The notes: generated from the sequence alone by a model not told the origin. A stretch of 64,000 bases of DNA from Corynebacterium sp. p3-SID1056 (GCF_025152525.1 NZ_JALXXL010000002.1:300721-364720); one strand, 5' to 3'; counted from the first letter of the stretch, positions 47,256 through 56,397 are shown. Numbers and translations are program-made.

Positions 47256-48764
47256 ATGGCACAGCAGCACACAACGTGGCCCGATCCTGCTGACCGCGTG
47301 CAACCCGGTACGACTGAGCCAATCGCCCGCGGCTGGATCGAATTCCTCGGCGGCCCGATGGGCAAGTACGCCCAGATCGGACGCGCGAAGTTTTGGACGC
47401 CGTTGCGCACCATCTTCGCGGTGGCCTACGTGTTCCTCTTCCTCGGGGCGCTGTCGAAGTCGAATTGCGCGCTCGGCAAGCCAGACGACGGTGGCGTGCT
47501 GCAGTTGAACTGGGATGGCGGCCGCCAGTTCACCTCGTTCTGCTACAACGACATCGTGCCGCTGTACGGCGCGCGTGGCCTTGACCAGCCAGGTTTTGTC
47601 TACGACTACTCGTGGGTTGAGGAAGGCTTGACCCGCTACATGGAGTACCCGGTGCTCGCCGGGCTTTTCCAGGGCTTTACATCGTTTATCTCTCGCAATA
47701 CGTACTTCTTGGCGGAGCGCGTGTTGCCCGAGGTGGGCTGGTACTTCTACGTCACGGTCTTCTTCCTTGCGATCATCTGGGTGGCGACGGCGCGTATGGT
47801 CGCTGAGCTCGCCGGCAACCGCGTGTGGGACACGCTGTTGGTGGTCGGTTCGCCGCTTCTGATCATGCACGCGTTTACGAACTGGGATATCCCCTCGATC
47901 TTCTTCGCGGTCGCGGCGCTGCTCGCGGCCCGCAACGGCAAGTTCACGCTTGCTGGCGTGATGATCGGGCTGGGCACCGCGTTCAAGATGTGGCCGATCT
48001 TCGCCCTCGGCGCGTACCTAGTGGTGGCGCTGCGCAAGCGCGATTTGGTGCCTTTTGGCAAGATGCTCGCGGTGTCGGTAGTCAGCTGGGTGGTCGTGAA
48101 CCTGCCTATCTATTTGCGCAACCCGGAGGCCTGGAACGAGTTCCGCCGCCTGAACACCGACCGCGGCTGGGAGTGGACGACCATCTACGCCGTCTTTTCG
48201 CGGATCACCGGGTGGGGCGGCTTCGACTCGGGCGAGGGAGCACCGGTCATTCTCAACGCTGTCACGCTCATCCTGTTCCTCGCCGGTTGCGCGGCGGTGC
48301 TGGTGATGGGCCTGAAAGCGCCGCGCACCCCGCGGATCGCGGAGCTGCTCACGCTGATTCTCGGGTTCTTCCTGCTCTTTAACAAGGTGTGGAGTCCGCA
48401 GTACTCGATCTGGCTGATCGTCCCCGCGGTACTCGCGCTGCCGTATTGGCGCCTGCTGCTGAGCTGGATGGTCGCCGACATGATGGTGTGGCCTGTGCTG
48501 ATGTGGCACATGATGGGGGAGGAGAACTTGGGCGCGCCGGGCTGGCTTCTCGACGTCACCATCATCACCCGCGACGCCTTCATCATCACCATCATGGTGC
48601 TGGTGATCCAGCAGATGTTTGGGAAGCGCCCGGACAAGGTGGCGGCGGCGCACAACGGCCACGACCCGCTGCTGACCACACCCGATGCATGGAAAGAGGA
48701 GGAAGCGCAGTGGGCACAGCAACAGTCGTCGGAATCGGCTCGATCGCAATCGGTTTCTGCCTGA
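47256..48764 (+). CDS. GT87-like (DUF2029) polyprenyl-linked mannosyltransferase
   Basis: This 502-aa membrane protein has about 10-12 hydrophobic segments and the GT-C/DUF2029 style: an early extracytoplasmic loop rich in aromatic residues (FCYNDIVPLYGARGLDQ, then YDYSWVEEG), the central ARNGKFTLAGVMIGLGTAFKMWPI (shown in parts) with an acidic site, and the NKVWSPQYSIWL loop. Such enzymes use decaprenyl-phosphate sugars to build cell-envelope glycolipids. Its sugar and acceptor are unknown. ATG 47256 is chosen over GTG 47238. It lies 20 bp after the PBP gene and probably shares its transcript. Confidence 0.75.
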   Translation: MAQQHTTWPDPADRVQPGTTEPIARGWIEFLGGPMGKYAQIGRAKFWTPLRTIFAVAYVFLFLGALSKSNCALGKPDDGGVLQLNWDGGRQFTSFCYNDIVPLYGARGLDQPGFVYDYSWVEEGLTRYMEYPVLAGLFQGFTSFISRNTYFLAERVLPEVGWYFYVTVFFLAIIWVATARMVAELAGNRVWDTLLVVGSPLLIMHAFTNWDIPSIFFAVAALLAARNGKFTLAGVMIGLGTAFKMWPIFALGAYLVVALRKRDLVPFGKMLAVSVVSWVVVNLPIYLRNPEAWNEFRRLNTDRGWEWTTIYAVFSRITGWGGFDSGEGAPVILNAVTLILFLAGCAAVLVMGLKAPRTPRIAELLTLILGFFLLFNKVWSPQYSIWLIVPAVLALPYWRLLLSWMVADMMVWPVLMWHMMGEENLGAPGWLLDVTIITRDAFIITIMVLVIQQMFGKRPDKVAAAHNGHDPLLTTPDAWKEEEAQWAQQQSSESARSQSVSA

Positions 48765-48901
48765 TCGGCGCTGCGTTCTGGGCGATGGCGAAGATGCAGC
48801 GCCCAATGCTCGCGCTCGGCTTCGGCCTTGCGGCCTTCCTCTTCATCACGATTATTCCGGTTTTTCTCGCGGTTTTTGTGGCGGCACCTGGACCGGCGTA
48901 G
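48710..48901 (+). CDS. Small 63-aa membrane protein overlapping the GT87 gene
   Basis: This short ORF overlaps the last 55 bp of the GT87-like gene in another frame. It starts at GTG 48710 with a very good AAAGAGGAGG ribosome-binding site 8 nt upstream. The product is two hydrophobic helices (VGIGSIAIGFCLIGAAFWAM and LGFGLAAFLFITIIPVFLAV) joined by KMQRPM. It looks like a real translationally coupled small membrane protein, possibly a partner of the glycosyltransferase. Confidence 0.7.
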   Translation: MGTATVVGIGSIAIGFCLIGAAFWAMAKMQRPMLALGFGLAAFLFITIIPVFLAVFVAAPGPA

Positions 48902-48915
48902 GTACGGTGGCACCC

Positions 48916-49266
48916 ATGCAACGCACTACGATCATGGCAACGACCATCGCGCTCGCCGGGGCCCTGACCGCCTGCGGTACGAGCGAAGAGCCTGAAACTA
49001 CTGAACCTACTGAACCTACTGCAACTACGGAGACCGCTGCCGTCTCTGAGCCGGAGCTGCCGGCGTCGATAAGCGGCTACAGCGACGAAGCAAAGTCTGA
49101 CATGGCTGAGGACAACCTCACGGAGGCCGACGTCCAGTCCGTGGTCGACGCGGCGCGGGATGGCCGAGTCGAGGTTGAGTTTGATGACGGGCACTTCGAG
49201 CTCGAGTTCAACGACATCGACGTCGATATCACGCCGGACGGAATGGTGACCGAGGCCGACCGCTAG
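48916..49266 (+). CDS. Lipoprotein with acidic PepSY-like domain
   Basis: This 116-aa protein has a lipoprotein signal: MQRTTIMATTIALAGALTAC with the lipobox Cys at residue 20. A Thr/Glu/Pro linker made by a tandem 9-bp repeat (ACTGAACCT, about 48998-49018) follows, then an acidic β-rich domain (FDDGHFELEFNDIDVDI). The domain recalls PepSY but is too short to be sure. ATG 48916 lies 7 nt after TACGGT (48903-48908). It holds one dispersed 11-mer in the codons for ASIS, with an ATA codon. Confidence 0.7.
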   Translation: MQRTTIMATTIALAGALTACGTSEEPETTEPTEPTATTETAAVSEPELPASISGYSDEAKSDMAEDNLTEADVQSVVDAARDGRVEVEFDDGHFELEFNDIDVDITPDGMVTEADR

Positions 49267-49293
49267 CCATTTGGCCTGCGGGATTGGGTGGGG

Positions 49294-49392
49294 TACCCTG
49301 GACAAGTTGCTTGACGCAACGACCCTCCTGCCGCCGCGAAAGGCGTGGCGGCCGAAATTGAAATTACTAGACCATAGGAGGTGATGAGGTCC
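49294..49392 (+). promoter_or_regulatory. rpsF promoter and structured leader
   Basis: A promoter TTGGCC-N17-TACCCT (49271-49276 and 49294-49299) would start near 49306. The ~87-nt leader begins GTTGC-TTGAC-GCAAC (49306-49320) and then GCCGCC..GGCGGC (49330-49335 and 49347-49352), followed by CCGAAA and the AGGAGGTGA site (49377-49385). This recalls autoregulatory S6:S18 leaders, but S18 is not encoded in this operon. Confidence 0.5.
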
Positions 49393-49680
49393 GTGCGTCA
49401 CTACGAAGTAATGATCATTCTGGATTCTAAGCAGGATGAGCGCACCGTTGCCCCGTCCCTGGACAAGTTCTTGGAAGTTGTCCGTAAGGAAAACGGCAAG
49501 GTGGAAAAGGTTGATGTGTGGGGCAAGCAGCGCCTTGCTTACCCGATCAACAAGAAGGAAGAGGGCATCTACGCTGTCGTCAACCTCGAGTGCGAGGCTG
49601 ACACGGTCAAGGAGCTCGACCGCGTGCTGAACCTGAACGACAACGTTGTGCGTACCAAGGTGCTGCGCACCGACAAGTAG
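49393..49680 (+). CDS. rpsF: 30S ribosomal protein S6
   Basis: This 95-aa protein begins [19 protein letters not shown], the usual S6 start, and contains [23 protein letters not shown] (in two parts: [13 protein letters not shown] and EEGIYAV). S6 binds the central domain of 16S rRNA with S18. GTG 49393 is chosen because the AGGAGGTGA site lies 7 nt upstream. Starts at 49381 or 49384 would lie within that site. It is first in the operon rpsF-ssb-rplI. Confidence 0.97.
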   Translation: MRHYEVMIILDSKQDERTVAPSLDKFLEVVRKENGKVEKVDVWGKQRLAYPINKKEEGIYAVVNLECEADTVKELDRVLNLNDNVVRTKVLRTDK

Positions 49681-49728
49681 GAACCGGTAGGCTCGAGCCG
49701 AACGAATTCCACCTGGTAGGAGAAGAGC

Positions 49729-50262
49729 ATGGCACAAAACGAAACACCGATCACCGTTGTTGGCAACCTCGTTGCTGACCCAGAGCTGCGTTTCATCCCG
49801 AGTGGCGCCGCAGTTGCGAACTTCCGCATTGCGTCGACGCCGCGTTCGTACAACCGGGAGACGAACCAGTTCGAAGACGGCGAAGCGCTGTTCCTGACGT
49901 GCAACTGCTGGCGCCAGATGGCCGAGAACGTCGCGGAATCCCTGACGAAGGGGATGCGCGTGATCGTGCAGGGCCGCCTGCGGCAGCGTTCTTACCAGAC
50001 CCGCGAGGGGGAAAACCGGACGGTTTTTGAGGTTGAAGTTGACGAGGTTGGGCCTTCGCTGAAGTTTGCCACGGCGAATGTGAGCCGCACGCCACGTGAG
50101 GGTGGCGGGCAGCCGCGTCCGTCCCAGGGCTTCCAGCAGCAGTCGGCACCGCCGCAGCAGCAACAGCAGCCTCAGCAGCAATCGCAGCCGGCGAACGATC
50201 CGTGGAACTCCGCACCACCAGCTGGTGGCTTCGGCGGAATGGACGATGAGCCGCCGTTCTAA
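49729..50262 (+). CDS. ssb: Single-stranded DNA-binding protein
   Basis: This 177-aa SSB has an N-terminal OB fold (about residues 6-110, [32 protein letters not shown] split over two motifs, and [18 protein letters not shown]). A Gln/Pro-rich linker follows, then the acidic C-terminal tip MDDEPPF that recruits repair and replication proteins. A GGAG ribosome-binding site precedes the ATG. It lies 48 bp after rpsF. Confidence 0.97.
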   Translation: MAQNETPITVVGNLVADPELRFIPSGAAVANFRIASTPRSYNRETNQFEDGEALFLTCNCWRQMAENVAESLTKGMRVIVQGRLRQRSYQTREGENRTVFEVEVDEVGPSLKFATANVSRTPREGGGQPRPSQGFQQQSAPPQQQQQPQQQSQPANDPWNSAPPAGGFGGMDDEPPF

Positions 50263-50315
50263 GACGTTGTTTTAACCCACACAATCATTTTTCATCATAA
50301 GGAAGGTTAGGATTC

Positions 50316-50768
50316 ATGAAGCTGATCCTCACCGCTGCCGTTGAGAAACTTGGCGAGCCCGGCGAAATCGTCGAAGTCAAGGACGGCTACGGACGTAACT
50401 TCCTGCTCCCGCGCGGCCTGGCTATCCCGGCTACCCGTGGCGCAGAGAAGCAGATTGAAGACATTAAGCGCGTGCAGGCTGACCGCGAGGTCCGCGATCT
50501 GGACCACGCGAAGGAGCTGCGCGATCAGCTCGACCAGCTCACTGGTGTGAAGGTTGCCGTGCGCACTTCCGACAGCGGCAAGCTGTTCGGTTCTGTCACC
50601 GCGGCGGAGATCGCTTCCGCTGTCAAGGCGGCTGGCGGCCCGTCCCTGGATAAGCGTCGCATCAACGTGCCGAAGGGTCTTGTGAAGAAGACCGGCGGCT
50701 ACCAGGTCAAGGTCAACCTCCACGACGATGTGGAAGGCAAGATTAACTTCGAGGTCGTCGCAGCGTAA
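50316..50768 (+). CDS. rplI: 50S ribosomal protein L9
   Basis: This 150-aa protein has the L9 N-terminal signature (MKLILTAAVEKLGEPGEIVEVKDGYGRNFLLPRG, seen as GEIVEVKDGYGRNFLLPRG), a long connecting helix and a C-terminal RNA-binding domain. It follows ssb directly, without rpsR, which in some bacteria lies between them. A GGAAGG site precedes the ATG. A strong intrinsic terminator closes the operon. Confidence 0.97.
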   Translation: MKLILTAAVEKLGEPGEIVEVKDGYGRNFLLPRGLAIPATRGAEKQIEDIKRVQADREVRDLDHAKELRDQLDQLTGVKVAVRTSDSGKLFGSVTAAEIASAVKAAGGPSLDKRRINVPKGLVKKTGGYQVKVNLHDDVEGKINFEVVAA

Positions 50769-50809
50769 ACGCATTACGCTTTTCGACGAGCGACAACAGC
50801 ACTTCAAAG

Positions 50810-50844
50810 CGCGGATCCCCTTGTGAGGAGGGGGTCCGCGTTTT
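50810..50844 (+). terminator. Intrinsic terminator after rplI
   Basis: CGCGGATCCCC (50810-50820) pairs with GGGGGTCCGCG (50830-50840) around a 9-nt loop, with one G-T pair, and is followed by TTTT. It lies 42 bp after the rplI stop. It also sits at the 3' end of the convergent HNH gene. Confidence 0.85.
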
Positions 50845-50846
50845 GC

Positions 50847-52337
50847 TTACTCCCGCGGCGGGAAGGGGTTGTGTTTGGCGAGCGGTTCGGGGTCGGGGAA
50901 TGGGTCTGGGTCTGGTTCTTCGGGCGGGGGCTCGGGGGCGAACTCGGTTCGGAGTTTAAAGCGCCTTTCGAGGGCCTGTATTTCGGCTATGCAGCGGAAG
51001 TAGTCGCCGTGGGCGTCATATTCGTCGAGCAGGCGGTGGATGCGGGCGTTGAACTCGGCGGTGGTGTCGCGGTTCTTTGCGGCCGCTTCGAGGGAGCTGC
51101 GCCAGTGGGGTGCGGTGGGCGTGATTTCGTCGAAAAGCGGGCCCTCGTGGCGCGAAAGAAGGTACGTGCCGTTGTCTAACAACCAGACGATGTCCCCGGT
51201 GACTGGGTCCGGAATGTAGAACGCGCGCTTATCTGTCTTGATGTTGTGGTGATGGGCACAAAGGCAGAATAAGTTGTCCGGTGTGGTTTTGCCGCCGCGG
51301 TCGAAGGGGATTCGGTGGTCGAGCTGGCACGCCGTCGCCGGCCGCGTGCACCCGGGGAAGATGCATTCCCCGTCGCGGGCGTGCGCGTAGTGCTTCATGT
51401 CTGCTGTTGGGGTGTAGCTGTCTGTGGTGGTGTTCGCGACTTCGTCGAGGTTGTGCACCGTGGGCGGGTGCGCCTCGCACAGGTCGTCGAACTCCTTGGT
51501 GTCCAGCGCGTTGGTCCAACCGACACCGGGGATGAAGACGGGCGAGCCTGTTTCCCGCGTGCCGTCTTTCCCTGTAGGCGCGTAGACGTGGAGATGTACC
51601 TTCGCGTTTGGCTCAATGTCGCCGGTCATCAGCTTGATGGCGGTGTCCGCGAACGAAAGCTTGTGTTCGCGCGCCGTAGCTTTCAGGCTGGCGCGAAGGA
51701 CCGCCATGGTGGTGTTGTCGGTGGTGAGTTGGAGCGCACTGAGCGAGAACCCGTTGCTTTCAAAGTCGCTGAATTCGAGTGTGCGCGCACGGTGGTTGTG
51801 TGCGTCTTCCCGCTTCTTGCGCTTGACTGGGTCGTAGTTGAGGCCGACATCCAGCTTGGCTATCAGCGTGCGGATCCGGCGGACGATGCTGGCACGGCTG
51901 GGCAGTGGCTGGTTCGCACGCTTCGGGCGGAAGAGTTGTACCAGCATCTCATCAAAAACGGCCCAGGTCTCCTCGTCTGCGTCCGCGCCGACTTTCATCA
52001 GTGCCGAGTCAATGCCTACGAGGGTATGGACAGAAAGGAGCCGCGTCTCTTCCTGCAGCTTGCGCAGTTGGGGGAGAAGGCGAAGCCGGTTGTACGCGAA
52101 GATCGCCGCGCTGATCTCGTGCTTGGGACGGTCGGTGATTGCGGCAAGCTCCTCGACCTCAAGTTCGAAGTCCTGCAGCGGCATCTCGGTGTAGGGGCTG
52201 TAGAGGGCGTACTCCGTGTCCCGCATCTGCTGCGAGAGTTTTGCGCGTGGGTCTGATACGTTCTGGCAGCGAAAATGCTTCTTCAGTGCGGCGGGTGTGT
52301 GGGTTTCCGGCGCTGAGCGTGTGGTGGTACGGGACAT
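50847..52337 (-). CDS. DUF222/13E12-type HNH endonuclease protein
   Basis: This 496-aa protein has an N-terminal helical DUF222 region and a C-terminal HNH domain (about residues 325-380). The HNH domain has CIFPGCTRPATACQLDHRIP (zinc Cys pair, then the DH pair) and LFCLCAHHHNIKTDKRAF. This is the 13E12-repeat family that is multi-copy in actinobacteria. Some copies are mobile-intron-like or defence-related; its DNA target is unknown. The start ATG 52337 is preceded by AAGGAGG. The long linker to the end is Pro/Glu-rich. Confidence 0.85.
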   Translation of the reverse strand: MSRTTTRSAPETHTPAALKKHFRCQNVSDPRAKLSQQMRDTEYALYSPYTEMPLQDFELEVEELAAITDRPKHEISAAIFAYNRLRLLPQLRKLQEETRLLSVHTLVGIDSALMKVGADADEETWAVFDEMLVQLFRPKRANQPLPSRASIVRRIRTLIAKLDVGLNYDPVKRKKREDAHNHRARTLEFSDFESNGFSLSALQLTTDNTTMAVLRASLKATAREHKLSFADTAIKLMTGDIEPNAKVHLHVYAPTGKDGTRETGSPVFIPGVGWTNALDTKEFDDLCEAHPPTVHNLDEVANTTTDSYTPTADMKHYAHARDGECIFPGCTRPATACQLDHRIPFDRGGKTTPDNLFCLCAHHHNIKTDKRAFYIPDPVTGDIVWLLDNGTYLLSRHEGPLFDEITPTAPHWRSSLEAAAKNRDTTAEFNARIHRLLDEYDAHGDYFRCIAEIQALERRFKLRTEFAPEPPPEEPDPDPFPDPEPLAKHNPFPPRE

Positions 52338-52429
52338 GCAACCTCCTTCCAGCGAACTTTCTTGTTGCCATTATTATATCGAATGGGTAGCCGAATTGCA
52401 GCACTGTGACCATATTGTAATAAACGCAA

Positions 52430-54493
52430 TTAGCCCATACTTGCGAGCGCAAATGGCAACACCTCAATATTGTCTCGAGCTGCCAAATCTGCCCCTGCCA
52501 CCGTCATCGACCAACCGGAGTCGACGAGTCCAGCCAGGAGCAGGACCGGTCCCTCAAGTGCTGGTACCTCGGAGAAGCCGAAACGCTGATCGAGCGCGTT
52601 GACCCGAAACGCCGAATTTGTGGCGGTCACCTCCGGACCGGTCGCCCGAATTGTCCCACCGAACCGCATCTGACCCACTTGTGCCACTGCGCGCCCAAGC
52701 GCGCTGAGCATTTCGGTACGCGCCGCATCCCAGTCCCCCAGCACAACGACGCACCGCGGCCGCTCGCGCCACTCCCACGCTGCAAGGACCTCGACGATCT
52801 GCGGCAGCCACTCATCCTCGCGCCACTGCTGCGCGGGCCGCGGGCGGTAGGTGTTTGCGCGCAGGAGTGCGTTGAGCGCGGGGCCGCGTGTGACGTCGTT
52901 GAGCCGGCCCAGCGCTTTGCCCGGGGCGAGCCTCTTGATTTTTCCGCGGCGGGCGGAGCCAGTCGGCCACATCTTGCGCACGGGCAGCGCCACTCCGGGC
53001 GCACTGAGCTGAGCGCTTATCGACGCCACAACTCCGGCATCCACCGTTTCCGGAGGCCGCTGCCCGGTGCAGTTGTCGCAGCGCCCGCACGGCGAGTCAT
53101 CTAATGTTGGGTCATCTAGCTCGCGGCGTAAAAATGCCATGCGGCAACCCTGTGTCTGCTCGTAGGCCAGCATCAACGACTGCTCCCGCTCGCGGGCTTG
53201 CGCCAGCCCGTCGTAACGGGCGTGGTCGTAAGACCACGGCGCACCGGTGCTTACCCAGCCGCCTTTCACGCGGCGCACGGCGCCCTCCACGTCGAGCACC
53301 TTGAGCGCCTGCTCGATGCGCGAGCGTGAGAGGTCTACCACGGTCTCCAGGCGCTGCGTGGACACGGGTTCGCTACCGAGTCCGGCCAACAACTGGCGCA
53401 CCGCCTGCTCCTCTGGCATGGACGCGGAGGCGAAGTATTGCCAGATCCGCTCGTCTTCTGGGCCGGGAAGGAGCACGACTTCGGCGTGGTCGGTGGCACG
53501 TCCGGCGCGCCCGATCTGCTGGTAGTAGGACACTGGAGAGCTGGGTGCGCCCATGTGCACAACGAAGGAGAGGTCGGGCTTGTCAAAGCCCATGCCGAGT
53601 GCGCTCGTGGCTACGAGCGCCTTGAGCTCGTTGTGTAGAAGTGCCTGCTCTAGCCTTGTTCTCTCCTCCGCATCGGTGCGCCCGCTGTAGGCCGCGACCG
53701 CGAAGCCTGCGGCGTGCAACGCGTCGGCAAGGTCGTGGGCAGCGGCCACGGTGAGGCAGTAGATAATGCCGGAGCCGTCGGTGCGGCTAAGGTATTCGGC
53801 GATCCAGGCGGGGCGCTGTGTGGCGTCGGAAAGCTGGCACACGCGCAGCGCCAAGGAAGCGCGGTCGAGCCCGCCACGCAGCACGCCAGTCTGTTCGCCG
53901 AGCTGGCCGATGATGTCCTCGACGACCCTGTCGTTGGCCGTTGCAGTGGTGGCCAGGACAGGTGTGTCTGCGGGGAGATCGTCGATCAGGCGGGCGATGC
54001 GCCGGTAGTCCGGCCGGAAGTCGTGGCCCCAGTCCGAGATGCAGTGCGCCTCATCCACCACAAGCATGCCTACTTTGGACGCGAGGCCCGGCAGTACGTC
54101 TTCGCGGAACCCCGGCGAGTTGAGGCGCTCGGGACTAATTAAGAGCACATCCAGGGAAGGCAGCGCCGCCTCGACCTGCTCCCACTCACTGACGTTGGCG
54201 GAATGGATGGTGGCGGCGCGAATGCCGGCACGCTCTGCGGCGGCGACCTGGTTGCGCATGAGTGCGAGCAAAGGCGAAACGATGATGGAGGGGCCAGCGC
54301 CAGCCGCGCGGAGCAGCTTCGCGGCGATGAAATAGACGGCCGATTTGCCCCAACCGGTGCGCTGCACCACCAGCATTCGGCGACGCTGATTGACTAAGGC
54401 ATCGATGGCTGACCACTGGTCGTCGCGAAGCTGCGCGTGCCTGCCGGCGATGCCGTGGAGGAGTTCGTTTGCAAAGCTGCGGGTGGCGTTCAT
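52430..54493 (-). CDS. RecQ-type helicase with C-terminal PRTase-like domain
   Basis: This 687-aa helicase has Walker A QRTGWGKSAVY (residues 44-54), DEAHCISDWGHDFRPDY from residue 147, and the helicase motif IGRAGRATDHAEVVLL. A zinc-binding set follows (GCRMAF, CGRCDNC). After about residue 540 the C-terminus changes character. It ends GPVLLLAGLVDSGWSMTVAGA, resembling the phosphoribosyltransferase signature VLLVDDxxDSGWT, but with the acidic pair lost. ATG 54493 lies 7 nt after TAGCGT on this strand. It carries one dispersed 11-mer in the ASIS codons. Confidence 0.85.
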   Translation of the reverse strand: MNATRSFANELLHGIAGRHAQLRDDQWSAIDALVNQRRRMLVVQRTGWGKSAVYFIAAKLLRAAGAGPSIIVSPLLALMRNQVAAAERAGIRAATIHSANVSEWEQVEAALPSLDVLLISPERLNSPGFREDVLPGLASKVGMLVVDEAHCISDWGHDFRPDYRRIARLIDDLPADTPVLATTATANDRVVEDIIGQLGEQTGVLRGGLDRASLALRVCQLSDATQRPAWIAEYLSRTDGSGIIYCLTVAAAHDLADALHAAGFAVAAYSGRTDAEERTRLEQALLHNELKALVATSALGMGFDKPDLSFVVHMGAPSSPVSYYQQIGRAGRATDHAEVVLLPGPEDERIWQYFASASMPEEQAVRQLLAGLGSEPVSTQRLETVVDLSRSRIEQALKVLDVEGAVRRVKGGWVSTGAPWSYDHARYDGLAQAREREQSLMLAYEQTQGCRMAFLRRELDDPTLDDSPCGRCDNCTGQRPPETVDAGVVASISAQLSAPGVALPVRKMWPTGSARRGKIKRLAPGKALGRLNDVTRGPALNALLRANTYRPRPAQQWREDEWLPQIVEVLAAWEWRERPRCVVVLGDWDAARTEMLSALGRAVAQVGQMRFGGTIRATGPEVTATNSAFRVNALDQRFGFSEVPALEGPVLLLAGLVDSGWSMTVAGADLAARDNIEVLPFALASMG

Positions 54494-54535
54494 GGGACTC
54501 ACGCTATAGCACGGCCCGAACACGACCTGCGCGGC

Positions 54536-54794
54536 TGTGGATAAGTCGGGTAAATATGCCAGCTCAGAGGCGAATTTAAGGTTGCTAGTCGGTAAACTTT
54601 ATTGTGTCAAACCTGGTGGTGAGCGCCGTTTTCCCCAAGTCTCAACCATATGTTCAAAGTGAATATAACAGGGATGAGCTGCGTGTATGTACTGTTTGTG
54701 CAGGATGGGAAACTAGTCTATCCACACTCTATCCACACCCTGGTGGAGAAGCCCCGGGGTGAACGCGAAGTTGTCCACAGGGGGTTGTGGATAA
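54536..54794. promoter_or_regulatory. DnaA-box cluster upstream of dnaB
   Basis: Five sites match the DnaA box TTATCCACA on either strand: TGTGGATAA at 54536-54544, CTATCCACA at 54718-54726 and 54729-54737 (11 bp apart), TTGTCCACA at 54771-54779 and TGTGGATAA at 54786-54794. The last two are inverted over 24 bp. Together with the dnaB -10 TACGCT (54819-54824) they form a promoter probably sensed by DnaA. Confidence 0.75.
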
Positions 54795-54831
54795 CTTCCG
54801 GTAGGTGGTGCGGCGGGGTACGCTAGTGCAC

Positions 54832-56301
54832 ATGGCTGGAGACGCACTCGACGGGTTTGATGATGACTACGTCCTACCGCCGGAGCCGCGGGACGACTTC
54901 GACGACTTTGGGGACTACGCAGCAAACACGCGGAAACCCGGCAAGTCCAACTTCAGCCAAGCGCGAGGCGATCTGCAGGAATATCGGCAGCCCCCGCACG
55001 ACGAGCGCGCGGAGCGCTCCGTGCTCGGCGCGATGCTGCTGAACCAGGAAGTCGTCCTGGATGTGGTCGAGAGCCTCCAGCCGGAGGACTTCTACTTCCC
55101 CTCCCACCAGCTGATCTACCAGGCAATCCTGGACCTCTTCGCGGACGGCAGCCAGATCGACGTGCTCATCGTCGCCGGTCGTCTCGACCGCCTGAACCAG
55201 CTGGAGCGGGTGGGCGGGGCTCCGTACCTGCATACGCTGATTTCCGAGGTGCCGACGTCGGCAAACGCCCGCTACTACGCGGAAATCGTGGAGGAAAAGT
55301 CGCTGTTGCGACAGCTCGTCAACGCGGGTACCCGCGTCGTGCAATACGGCTACGAGGGTGCCGAGGGGATGGAGGTCGAAGCGCTGGTCGACCGCGCGCA
55401 GCAAGAGGTTTTCAATATCGCGCGCAACGGCGGCGGCGAGGACTACAAGGTGCTCTCCGACCTGCTCAAACCCACTATCGACGAACTCACGCAGATCGCC
55501 GCGGGCGGCGGCCTCGAGCAGGGTGTGCCAACCGGTTTTACAGACCTAGATAACCTGACCAACGGCCTGCACGCCGGGCAGATGGTCATCGTCGCGGCGC
55601 GTCCGGGCGTGGGTAAGTCCACGCTTGCCCTCGATTTCATGCGCTCCTGCTCCATCCAGCACGGCAAGACCTCGGTCATCTTCTCGCTCGAGATGAGTGC
55701 CTCCGAGATCATCATGCGCATGCTTTCGGCGGAAACGGAGATCAAACTGTCGGCCATGCGCTCGGGCAATATGGAGGAGCGCGACTGGGAGAAGCTCACC
55801 CAGCGTCTCAATGAGATCCAGGACGCCCCGCTGTTTATCGACGATTCGCCGAACCTCACCATGATGGAAATCCGGTCCAAGGCACGCAAGCTCAAGCAGC
55901 AGCACGGCCTGGACCTGGTGGTGCTGGACTACCTGCAGCTGATGAGTTCGGGTAAAAAAGTTGAGTCGCGCCAGCAGGAGGTCTCGGAGTTTTCCCGCCA
56001 TCTGAAGCTTTTGGCAAAGGAGTTGGAGGTGCCGGTGATCGCAATCTCGCAGCTCAACCGTGGCCCGGAAGCGCGTACCGACAAGAAGCCGCAGCTCGCC
56101 GACCTGCGTGAATCTGGCTCGCTGGAGCAGGACGCGGACATGGTCTTCCTGCTGTACCGTCCGGACTCGCAGGACCGGGACGACGAGCGTGCGGGCGAGG
56201 CTGACATCATCGTGGCGAAGCACCGCGGCGGTCCCATCGACACGATTCCGGTGGCGCACCAGCTGCACTACTCCCGCTTCGTCAACATGGCGCACGGGTA
56301 A
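54832..56301 (+). CDS. dnaB: Replicative DNA helicase DnaB
   Basis: This 489-aa hexameric helicase has an N-terminal primase-interaction domain (about residues 45-150, PPHDERAERSVLGAMLLNQE start) and a RecA-like motor with Walker A VAARPGVGKSTLALDF (about 253-268). The motif FSLEMSASEIIMRML follows, then LVVLDYLQLMSSGKK and ISQLNRGPEARTDKKPQLADLRESG (split). There is no intein. ATG 54832 is 7 nt after TACGCT (54819-54824). The gene stands alone behind DnaA boxes. Confidence 0.97.
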   Translation: MAGDALDGFDDDYVLPPEPRDDFDDFGDYAANTRKPGKSNFSQARGDLQEYRQPPHDERAERSVLGAMLLNQEVVLDVVESLQPEDFYFPSHQLIYQAILDLFADGSQIDVLIVAGRLDRLNQLERVGGAPYLHTLISEVPTSANARYYAEIVEEKSLLRQLVNAGTRVVQYGYEGAEGMEVEALVDRAQQEVFNIARNGGGEDYKVLSDLLKPTIDELTQIAAGGGLEQGVPTGFTDLDNLTNGLHAGQMVIVAARPGVGKSTLALDFMRSCSIQHGKTSVIFSLEMSASEIIMRMLSAETEIKLSAMRSGNMEERDWEKLTQRLNEIQDAPLFIDDSPNLTMMEIRSKARKLKQQHGLDLVVLDYLQLMSSGKKVESRQQEVSEFSRHLKLLAKELEVPVIAISQLNRGPEARTDKKPQLADLRESGSLEQDADMVFLLYRPDSQDRDDERAGEADIIVAKHRGGPIDTIPVAHQLHYSRFVNMAHG

Positions 56302-56397
56302 GGTTTGCCTTTCCAACGGTGACAGCCTGCGGTTTTGGGGCTACCATTCTTGAGGTACTAGCGCACATCACCGGTATTGAAAGGAAAGGGAAGCGCC

